A DNA stretch of 33,184 nt from the NCBI GenBank assembly GCA_029212405.1, contig JARGNR010000007.1, positions 84,732 to 117,915 on the forward strand, read 5' to 3'. Shown one piece after another: positions 28,342 to 33,184 of the stretch (its first letter is position 1; each line of letters starts with the position of its first letter). The notes under the pieces are model-generated. The model was not told where the DNA came from and ran no database searches. It worked only from the letters and a program-made list of their open reading frames with translations. The stretch is from Saprospiraceae bacterium (GTDB taxonomy: Bacteria; Bacteroidota; Bacteroidia; Chitinophagales; Saprospiraceae). The position numbers and the translations under genes are program-made.

Positions 28342-28487
28342 TTCCATTTTCCATAAACCCCTCTAAACCAATTAATTTATCACTTCAAGTCATGTTCAGG
28401 AAAAGCCTTAAAAACCAATTTGGCCTAGCACTTCTCTCAACTGCAAAAGCAAAAATTTGCAATTGTCACAAAATTGTCATGGAATAA

Positions 28488-28518
28488 TTTGGTGATTCAT
28501 AAAAAGCAATTACCTTTG
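28488..28518 (+). promoter_or_regulatory. Near-ideal Bacteroidota promoter
   Basis: TTTG (28488-28491), then 19 nt, then TACCTTTG (28511-28518). This is the best match to the TTTG-N19-TAnnTTTG consensus in the window. Transcription should start near 28525, yet no recognisable gene follows for more than 500 bp. Confidence 0.75.
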
Positions 28519-28524
28519 CATTCG

Positions 28525-28700
28525 TAAATGAATATTATACACACATATCGATCTTTTTCTATTTGTATCTCTATGACAGAGAGACAATTGAATGCCTTTC
28601 CCGCCAATGGGAAGCAGATCGATTGGTATCACTTCTGATAGTCTCACGAATTAATCCTGAGCTGTCGGATGAACAGCGAAGACGGATTATTTTATTCAAA
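28525..28700 (+). ncRNA. Candidate structured RNA downstream of the strong promoter
   Basis: Four pairings can be drawn by eye. GAGAC (28581-28585) pairs with GTCTC (28641-28645) as an outer helix. TTCCC/GGGAA (28598-28602/28609-28613) forms a hairpin. The CCAAT in its loop (28604-28608) pairs with ATTGG (28622-28626), giving a possible H-type pseudoknot. GCTGT/ACAGC (28661-28665/28673-28677) is nested inside AATCC/GGATT (28653-28657/28684-28688). A 36-codon ORF from ATG 28528 to 28638 is an alternative product. I know no family it matches, and the 3' end is undefined. Confidence 0.4.
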
Positions 28701-29058
28701 TTTCCTTTTCAAGCTGTTGATTTTACACATTTAATCACTTGTTCCTGCACTATTAATTATTGCATGAACACAAAATAAATTGCCTATGAGGTATAAAAAC
28801 CAAACCAGGCAGATTTGGAAGTAATAAAGTTTTTTTTTGAGATACAAAGATACAAACCAATTGCATCCCGAATTCTGACCTTTCTTTAGTACAAATGCTG
28901 TCTGATTCTAGATAGGACAACATTTTGCTCCAAGCAATTGAGAGCAGCCCATTGTATTTAACAAAATAGAATATTGACAACGGTGTAGTCCAGCGACTTA
29001 CTACCGAACACGATTTCTATGCAATGAAAATCATTATTAATCATAAAATTTAATCAAA

Positions 29059-29634
29059 ATGGACAATTTAAACATTGCCGACAATTACTTTTTGAAAGCA
29101 AATGACAATTATGATTACAACATGGAAGAACTGATTGAGAATATAGGTTATGCGTTGAGTTATGATGAAGAGCATGCACCTACTTGGTGTTTACAGGGAA
29201 GACTCATGATGTATGAATTAAAAAAGTACAAAGCAGCCATCCGTTGCTTTGAAAAAGCAATATTCTTCGATCCAACATATATCGAATCCTATAAATTTTA
29301 CTCTTTGCTTCTCATATGGATTGGCGATTTCGAGAAAGCTCAGATCATCATCAATAAAGGAAAAAGAGTAAAAGGAATGCCTATTTCAATTACGCTACAA
29401 CGACTGGCAATGATCCAGGAGTATAAAGGCAACATTGGAAAGGCAATAAGAATTATGAGCCAAGCAAAGTTACTTTCATTGTCACAAAATGACTATGATT
29501 TCTTTACCAACGAAGTCATACGATTGAATCGAAAAGTAAATAAGCCACAAAAGGAAGAAGTTCAAGTGATACCGAAAAAGGTAAAACCAACTTTACTTCA
29601 AATGGCTAGTCAAATTATAACACGATTGTGGTAA
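29059..29634 (+). CDS. TPR-repeat protein
   Basis: This 191-residue cytoplasmic protein is made of about four tetratricopeptide-like helical repeats. The clearest spans LQGRLMMYELKKYKAAIRCFEKAIFFDPTYIESY at about residues 47-80. Later ones contain LLIWIGDFEKAQIIINKG and MIQEYKGNIGKAIRIMSQAK. The C-terminal 35 residues are Lys/Pro-rich then hydrophobic. TPRs bind protein partners. The gene directly precedes the RNA-rich gap and slipin gene on the same strand, so it may work with them, but this is inferred only from position. No standard -7 box was found just upstream. Confidence 0.85.
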   Translation: MDNLNIADNYFLKANDNYDYNMEELIENIGYALSYDEEHAPTWCLQGRLMMYELKKYKAAIRCFEKAIFFDPTYIESYKFYSLLLIWIGDFEKAQIIINKGKRVKGMPISITLQRLAMIQEYKGNIGKAIRIMSQAKLLSLSQNDYDFFTNEVIRLNRKVNKPQKEEVQVIPKKVKPTLLQMASQIITRLW

Positions 29635-29647
29635 AACAATCAGATGC

Positions 29648-29670
29648 GGGGGATTCAAATTGAATTCCCC
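29648..29670 (+). terminator. Hairpin after the TPR gene
   Basis: A 9-bp hairpin with one G-T pair has arms 29648-29656 and 29662-29670 and a 5-nt loop, 13 nt after the stop codon. There is no U-tract after it, so it may be a processing or stability hairpin rather than a terminator. Confidence 0.4.
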
Positions 29671-29814
29671 ATAATAAGAAATACTTCCTATGAAGTAAAG
29701 AAGTTGATATGCGTATTTTTTGAATCCATAGATAGAGGTTTCTGAATAGCCTCATAGTACACTTTGAATTTTCATTTGTGTATTCTGATTAAAAATAATG
29801 CATACCAACCCTAT

Positions 29815-29885
29815 TCCAAGGGTCATGGGTTCGAATCCCATCAAGACTGAAATAGTCTTGTAGTTCAGCTGGTTAGAACATTGGA
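29815..29885 (+). ncRNA. Circularly permuted tRNA-like RNA, unit 1
   Basis: All tRNA arms are present but the 3' half comes first. The order is: anticodon 3' strand TCCAA (29815-29819); variable loop GGGTC; T stem ATGGG/CCCAT around TTCGAAT (29825-29841); acceptor 3' strand CAAGACT (29842-29848). After a 5-nt loop GAAAT come acceptor 5' strand AGTCTTG (29854-29860), U8-A9, D stem GTTC/GAAC with a GG-containing loop (29863-29879), A26, and anticodon 5' strand TTGGA (29881-29885). The anticodon, acceptor, T and D stems all pair perfectly (5, 7, 5 and 4 bp). No anticodon loop joins the halves. The geometry is a cloverleaf closed at the acceptor end and open at the anticodon end. It cannot serve as an ordinary tRNA without processing and rejoining. 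Bacterial Y RNAs are the nearest known analogue I can name. Confidence 0.8.
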
Positions 29886-29886
29886 C

Positions 29887-29951
29887 ATCATGTGTTGTAG
29901 GTTCAATTCCTACTCCTTTTAGGGAGGATAGCTCAATGGTAGAGCAATGAT
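29887..29951 (+). ncRNA. Circularly permuted tRNA-like RNA, unit 2
   Basis: Unit 2 begins one nucleotide after unit 1 and has the same permuted order. Anticodon 3' strand ATCAT (29887-29891) is followed by variable loop GTGTT and T stem GTAGG/CCTAC around TTCAATT (29897-29913). Acceptor 3' strand TCCTTTT (29914-29920) comes next, then A, then acceptor 5' strand GGGAGGA (29922-29928). U8-A9, D stem GCTC/GAGC around AATGGTA (29931-29945), A26 and anticodon 5' strand ATGAT (29947-29951) complete it. Acceptor pairing is 7 of 7 with three G-U pairs; since the linker is one nucleotide, the last pairs must open to make a loop. Its sequence differs throughout from unit 1, so the shared layout is not a recent duplication. 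ATGAT and GGGAGGA can also pair with downstream copies (see findings). Confidence 0.75.
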
Positions 29952-29964
29952 TTTTTAAATCATC

Positions 29965-29984
29965 AAGGAGTATGATCACTCCTT
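29965..29984 (+). other. Hairpin after the tRNA-like units
   Basis: AAGGAGT (29965-29971) and ACTCCTT (29978-29984) form 7 bp around loop ATGATC. The following TTTATC is a weak U-tract. It may end the tRNA-like transcript or substitute for a T arm in an alternative fold of unit 2. Confidence 0.45.
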
Positions 29985-30011
29985 TATCAAATGATCGAAT
30001 CAGGAAATGTT

Positions 30012-30247
30012 GTTAAGATATTTTCGCGTTTAAATCGTTGAATTGTAGAGGAGGGCACCTCTTCCCTTTTCGACCATGAAGACAATTTGAATCGAGCCTG
30101 TACCCTCTTGGATACCGGTTGTACGCTTAACCTAGCTTTTTGCATACCTGTTAGAAATCATTTGAAATCTATCACCATTGTAAAAACCTATGCATAGCAA
30201 GCTTCCTTAAAAGATGATCCGCAAGATTTAAATGAAAATATCTTAAC
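30012..30247 (+). ncRNA. Candidate 236-nt RNA domain closed by a long-range helix
   Basis: GTTAAGATATTTTC (30012-30025) pairs perfectly over 14 bp with GAAAATATCTTAAC (30234-30247). After a small internal loop, TTTAAATC (30029-30036) pairs with GATTTAAA (30225-30232) for 8 more. Inside, AATTGT/ACAATT (30041-30046/30082-30087), AGAGG/CCTCT (30047-30051/30058-30062) and a GTAC/GTAC pairing (30100-30103/30121-30124) give further helices. No long ORF lies within. The 3' end lies 47 nt before the slipin start codon, so this is either a separate RNA or a structured slipin leader. I recognise no Rfam-type family. Confidence 0.6.
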
Positions 30248-30294
30248 GTATTTCCACTATTACATTTATTAAACCATTAAAATTATTAATCATC

Positions 30295-31407
30295 ATGTTA
30301 AAATGGAATCAAATTCAAGTGAATGCTTATGAAGTGGCACTTGTTTTCAAAAATGGTGCATTGGAATCCGTTTTTGAAGCTGGAAAGCATTGGATTGGTT
30401 TTGCGCGTGAGGTGCTCTATTATAAAATGACAGAGCAATTTACACCAACAATTGATCTAGACATCTTACTAGACAACGATACTTTACAAAAAATGCTAGA
30501 GGTCGTCGAAATTAAAGATCATCAAATTGCAATTCAATATAAAAATGGAATGTTTCATAATGTCCTAAAACCAGGAAGATATGCCTATTGGAAAGCATAC
30601 TCAAAATTCACCTATGACTTAGTAGATTTGGACAGCTCTGAAATTCCATCTCATTTTAATCACAAAGTAGTGCGATTACCTGCTGTCATGTCTTACATCA
30701 AAGTTTTGGCAGTAGAATCGTATGAGAAAGCACTTTTGTATGTGGATGGAAAATTTGAAAGAGAAATGAATCCAGGAGTGTATTATTTCTGGAGAGGTGA
30801 AAAAGTGATTACACTTTATAAAGCGGACCTACGTAAACAACAAGTGGAAATCAATGGTCAAGAATTGCTAACAAAAGACAAGGCGAGTATTCGAATTAAT
30901 TTGACTACAACCTATCAATTGTCTGACATTTATAAAGCATTGATCAACACCAATGACAGTACTAAACAAATGTATAGTCTTATGCAACATGCTTTGCGTG
31001 AATATGTGGGTCAATATACGTTGGACGAATTGCTTGCAAATAAAAATGCTGCTACTCCTTACATCTTGACCTATGTCAAGGAAAAGGCTGAAGCACTAGG
31101 ATATACTGTGCTGACTGCAGGCATCAAAGACATTATTTTACCAGGTGATGTAAAAGAGATCATGAATCAAGTTCTTGTTGCCGAGAAAAAGGCACAAGCG
31201 AATGTCATTATGCGTCGAGAAGAAACTGCTTCAACACGTAGTCTCTTGAACACCGCCAAGTTGATGCAAGACAATGACATGCTCTATAAATTAAAGGAAA
31301 TGGAGTATGTAGAAAAAATTGCAGATAACATTCAAAATATCACTTTACAAGGAGGTGGACATTTGGTAGATCAATTGAAAACTATCTTTTCTGGATCTAC
31401 AAAATAA
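30295..31407 (+). CDS. Slipin-like SPFH/band-7 protein with triple N-terminal repeat
   Basis: This 370-residue protein has a C-terminal SPFH (stomatin/prohibitin-like) domain from about residue 170. It includes ALREYVGQYTLDELLANKN and GYTVLTAGIKDIILPGDVKEIMNQVLVAEKKAQANVIMRREETASTRSLLNTAKLM, the usual helical tail. Before it lie three copies of a beta motif at about 5-35, 70-105 and 138-170, each containing E/H-x-A-L/I-x-Y/F-x-NG or DG then PG/AGx-YW/W. There is no N-terminal membrane anchor, unlike classical stomatins. SPFH proteins form ring-shaped oligomers at membranes. Slipin genes are found beside rtcB and Ro60-like genes in some bacteria, which matters because tRNA-like RNAs lie directly upstream. 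A strong terminator follows. Confidence 0.87.
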   Translation: MLKWNQIQVNAYEVALVFKNGALESVFEAGKHWIGFAREVLYYKMTEQFTPTIDLDILLDNDTLQKMLEVVEIKDHQIAIQYKNGMFHNVLKPGRYAYWKAYSKFTYDLVDLDSSEIPSHFNHKVVRLPAVMSYIKVLAVESYEKALLYVDGKFEREMNPGVYYFWRGEKVITLYKADLRKQQVEINGQELLTKDKASIRINLTTTYQLSDIYKALINTNDSTKQMYSLMQHALREYVGQYTLDELLANKNAATPYILTYVKEKAEALGYTVLTAGIKDIILPGDVKEIMNQVLVAEKKAQANVIMRREETASTRSLLNTAKLMQDNDMLYKLKEMEYVEKIADNIQNITLQGGGHLVDQLKTIFSGSTK

Positions 31408-31418
31408 TGAGTTGATGC

Positions 31419-31453
31419 AGCCCGATGAATTAATTTTTATCGGGCTTTTTTTT
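31419..31453 (+). terminator. Terminator of the slipin unit
   Basis: AGCCCGAT (31419-31426) and ATCGGGCT (31439-31446) form 8 bp around a 12-nt loop, followed by a run of T to 31453. Confidence 0.88.
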
Positions 31454-31525
31454 GTTTTCCATTTTGGTATACCTTTATTCACTTAGATACCCAAGCCAAT
31501 ACTCAATTAATATTTCTGCACCAAT

Positions 31526-31560
31526 CAAAAAAGGCCTCCTACATTTTGCAGAAAGCCTTT
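31526..31560 (-). terminator. Minus-strand terminator of the small ORF unit
   Basis: AAAGGC (31530-31535) and GCCTTT (31555-31560) form 6 bp around a 19-nt loop that can pair further. On the minus strand the stem runs into a T6 tract (complement of 31527-31532). Confidence 0.55.
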
Positions 31561-31592
31561 CGTCTCGTTACTTTAAAAACGAATGTGTATTA

Positions 31593-31664
31593 CTATAGTG
31601 TTCTCGTCTTAGGAGTAGCTGGAGCATGGACAACATACGTTCTTTTAAATCTTCTTTTTAACAT
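31593..31664 (-). CDS. Hidden 23-residue basic small protein
   Basis: ATG at 31664 (minus strand) opens a 23-codon frame to TAG at 31593-31595. The peptide begins MLKRRFKRTYVVHAPATP and ends KTRTL. It is strongly basic, with 8 Lys/Arg, and has no hydrophobic helix. The case rests on its surroundings: a perfect -7 box and a -33 TTG upstream, a leader of about 36 nt, and a terminator 33 nt downstream, all on the same strand. Small RNA-binding or ribosome-associated roles are conceivable for such basic peptides, but I have no evidence. It could instead be a small non-coding RNA. Confidence 0.45.
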   Translation of the reverse strand: MLKRRFKRTYVVHAPATPKTRTL

Positions 31665-31706
31665 GATATATTATTTTATAATTTACTAATTTTTGTCTTT
31701 ATACAA

Positions 31707-31737
31707 CAAAGATACACCTATTAAACGCACCAAACAA
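31707..31737 (-). promoter_or_regulatory. Promoter of the minus-strand small unit
   Basis: Read on the minus strand, TTG (31737-31735), then 20 nt, then TATCTTTG (31714-31707), an exact TAnnTTTG match. A TTTG with 16-nt spacing (31734-31731) is an alternative -33 element. The start point would be near 31700. Confidence 0.6.
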
Positions 31738-32093
31738 TAGTTTGTTTCAAATTTATACAACAATATTTATAGTAATTTATTGCTTATTTTTCATTTTATA
31801 ACAAAATTATATACTGATAATATACCTAATCCCTCAATAATACACATCTATCTATCCTAGGGGCAGTTGAGTAATTTGAAAATACTCAAAATTCACATAT
31901 ATTAAAAATAAATGTAATATGTAATTACTTGAATAACTTTAACATTTCCTTACGGCTTTACATGATTATTTTTGAAAATAAAAAAATAAAAAAGAGATTT
32001 AAATTGAAAATGGAGGTGAGATTATATAAGAATTATTCGAAGAGTTTTCCGACGTTCAAAACACCCCCATTAAACAAGCATCATTAGAAAAAA

Positions 32094-32128
32094 GACAAAA
32101 AAATGCTCAGCTATTGACAGCTGAGCAT
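32094..32128 (-). terminator. Terminator of the Cys-rich lipoprotein gene
   Basis: ATGCTCAGCT (32103-32112) and AGCTGAGCAT (32119-32128) form a perfect 10-bp hairpin with a 6-nt loop. The minus-strand reading continues into a T-rich tract (TTTTTTTGTC). Confidence 0.85.
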
Positions 32129-32161
32129 CTGAGTTTTGCGTGATAATTTTGAGTGATAACT

Positions 32162-32926
32162 TTAGATCAATCTACATTCTCCAAACCAGCATGTATATCC
32201 TGGAGGGCAATCAGAGTCATCTGAACATGAGTTGTCAAAAGGATCCAGTACTGGTGGATCATTGACTGGGTCACTATCTACACCCGAACAAAAATTTGGG
32301 TCATTTATCGTAATATCCCACGTTTCAACAGGACCATCTTCGCATACCCCCAATGCTTGTACCGTTAAAGTCACTTGAGTTGTGTTTCCGATCAAAGGAG
32401 TCAAACAAACTTCTGAGCCAATAACTTCAATAGCTATATAAGGATTAGGAGATGTTACACTGATACCCGTTGTGCAATCATCTGTACCAAAGTCAAAACA
32501 TACTGGTTCTCCAGTTGCGAAACAAACCGCTAAAAACTCATACGGTGGTGTAGGATGGGTAAAAGCAGGTCCGCAAACCGTTACTTCCTGAACTGCAGAT
32601 GCTTGGCAATCTCCAAAATCTACGAATACACTTAATGTATAGGTACCCGGTTCTGCATCAGATAATGTAACACAGTTGCTCGTACTTCCGTTAATAGAAG
32701 GATGACCACTCCAGGTTATATAAACAGGAGTTCCACCAGTTTTAAGGCAATACGTAGCATTATCTGTAGTACAGATATCATATGGCCCTAGCAGAGCCAC
32801 ATTGCATGATCTAGTTTCAATCTTATAATCATCAGACTCTTGCGTTAAGAAAGATTGATCTTTGGAACAAGCAAAGAAAATGAATGATAATGCTGCAATG
32901 GAAAAGAAAAGTTTTAAGGTTTTCAT
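32162..32926 (-). CDS. Cys-rich secreted lipoprotein, unknown function
   Basis: This 254-residue protein starts with a lipoprotein signal, lipobox FFAC, Cys at residue 20. The mature part has Ig-like or PKD-like beta regions with paired cysteines (VTLSDAEPGTYTLSVFVDFGDC). It ends in a compact CSDDSDCPPGYTCWFGECRLI-like knot, a pattern seen in EGF/EB-type disulfide modules. More than a dozen cysteines suggest an oxidised, extracytoplasmic fold. I recognise no enzyme domain. It is probably a surface or periplasmic binding or structural lipoprotein. A 10-bp hairpin with a U-tract ends its transcript. Confidence 0.82.
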   Translation of the reverse strand: MKTLKLFFSIAALSFIFFACSKDQSFLTQESDDYKIETRSCNVALLGPYDICTTDNATYCLKTGGTPVYITWSGHPSINGSTSNCVTLSDAEPGTYTLSVFVDFGDCQASAVQEVTVCGPAFTHPTPPYEFLAVCFATGEPVCFDFGTDDCTTGISVTSPNPYIAIEVIGSEVCLTPLIGNTTQVTLTVQALGVCEDGPVETWDITINDPNFCSGVDSDPVNDPPVLDPFDNSCSDDSDCPPGYTCWFGECRLI

Positions 32927-33184
32927 GATATAAAAATTTGTTGTTAATAATACGTTTTACACTCTATTATACGTCAAATCAGAAAAGGTAAACAACTCTG
33001 AATAAAATATAATTTTTCACTTTACAAATAACATTTAACATTATTTCAACACGAATAAAAACAAACATATAATATTGATTTACAATTTATTACACTTACC
33101 AAATAAACATAATACATATTAATGACTGACAATTAATTATAATTAATAAAAAAGATTTAAAAGAAGTTAATAAAATATTTAATA
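32927..33184. other. AT-rich sequence to the window edge
   Basis: No ORF or RNA is visible. A minus-strand TATGTTTG (33069-33062) matches the -7 consensus and may serve the lipoprotein gene, with a leader of roughly 130 nt, but lacks a well-spaced -33 TTG. Confidence 0.35.

Larger units (their letters stand above)
28166..29058. other. Long gap holding a terminator, a strong promoter and a candidate RNA
   Basis: The first 170 bp hold the icd terminator. A near-ideal promoter (28488-28518) drives a stretch whose base content is less AT-rich than its flanks and which can fold (28525-28700). A T9 run follows at 28830-28838, after a weak 5-bp hairpin (28800-28804/28814-28818). A short tandem GATACAAA GATACAAA repeat comes next. 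A 71-codon plus-strand ORF at 28563-28778 has no protein-like character I trust. Confidence 0.45.
29635..30294. other. RNA-rich gap between the TPR and slipin genes
   Basis: No protein-coding gene is visible in these 660 bp. The region holds a hairpin, two permuted tRNA-like cloverleaves, a further 7-bp hairpin and a 236-nt domain closed by a long-range helix. Each is listed separately. Confidence 0.8.
31408..32161. other. Gap between slipin and the Cys-rich lipoprotein gene
   Basis: Besides the slipin terminator, this 754-bp gap contains a complete small minus-strand unit (promoter, 23-codon ORF, terminator; 31525-31737) and the terminator of the right-hand lipoprotein gene. The AT-rich remainder (31740-32000) shows nothing I can support. 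Confidence 0.5.

Noticed and set aside
28653-28688. Possible kink-turn in the AATCC/GGATT hairpin (TGA opposite GA)
   Set aside because: The extra nucleotides are on the wrong strand for a standard kink-turn.
28563-28778. 71-codon plus-strand ORF
   Set aside because: Starts downstream of the strong promoter but its sequence is not protein-like beyond a short stretch, and the region folds better as RNA. A degraded gene cannot be ruled out.
28753-28980. 75-codon minus-strand ORF
   Set aside because: No homology I recognise, includes a homopolymer run and lacks a promoter; likely chance.
29752-29979. 75-codon minus-strand ORF across the tRNA-like units
   Set aside because: It is an antisense shadow of the T-arm and D-arm sequences; tRNA-derived frames of this kind are often mis-annotated as proteins.
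29815-29985. Reading the region as ordinary tRNA pseudogenes in tandem
   Set aside because: The AGTCTTG acceptor strand does not pair with the following TCCTTTT strand, and TTGGA does not pair with the sequence after it. Both pair perfectly with the preceding half, so conventional order fails for unit 1.
32010-32087. 25-codon plus-strand ORF with a TATTTTTG box at 31967-31974 and an internal GGAGGTGA
   Set aside because: No well-spaced -33 element and no protein-like features. Shine-Dalgarno-like sequence means little in Bacteroidota. It lies just before the minus-strand gene's terminator.

Overview
The window is AT-rich chromosomal DNA from a member of the Bacteroidota, possibly a marine or Saprospira-like lineage, though this is not pinned down. 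Four signs support this. Several promoters have the TAnnTTTG -7 box of this phylum. One secreted protein ends in a type IX secretion (Por) tail. A CzcA-type RND pump is fused to its own TolC-like channel. Sensor proteins combine TPR repeats with LytS or LuxR-type output. I saw no phage, transposon or CRISPR array.

Layout, left to right. A von Willebrand factor A protein runs off the left edge on the minus strand (1-1078). A divergent LytS/LytTR two-component pair follows (1291-3986). Next come lysA with a translationally coupled histidine-phosphatase lipoprotein, then valS (4212-8751). A LodA/LodB pair (9167-12408) encodes a probable cysteine-tryptophylquinone amine oxidase and its maturation flavoprotein. 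A heavy-metal efflux operon (12543-18610) has a small His/Cys-rich protein, the CzcA-TolC fusion and a His-rich membrane-fusion lipoprotein. An MscS-like channel, a lipoprotein, a CBS-pair protein, a T9SS-secreted protein with a small lipoprotein, and a TPR-LuxR regulator fill 18967-25459. Two small proteins precede a Thermus-type isocitrate dehydrogenase (26076-28165). The right end has a TPR protein, an RNA-rich gap, a slipin-like SPFH protein, a hidden minus-strand small ORF and a Cys-rich lipoprotein.

The most unusual part is 28488-31407. Between the TPR gene and the slipin gene lie two tandem tRNA-like cloverleaves in circularly permuted order. In each, the anticodon 3' strand, variable loop, T arm and acceptor 3' strand come first. 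They are followed immediately by the acceptor 5' strand, U8-A9, D arm and anticodon 5' strand. Each therefore has a closed acceptor stem and is open at the anticodon stem, as in the tRNA-mimicking module of bacterial Y RNAs (YrlA). A second RNA domain of about 236 nt, closed by a long-range helix, lies between them and the slipin start. A further candidate structured RNA with a near-ideal promoter lies upstream of the TPR gene. Slipins are found near RtcB/Ro60 RNA-repair genes in some bacteria, so I infer an RNA-surveillance or repair locus. Neither RtcB nor Ro60 is in the window.

All structures and families were read by eye. No database search, folding program or covariance analysis was run.
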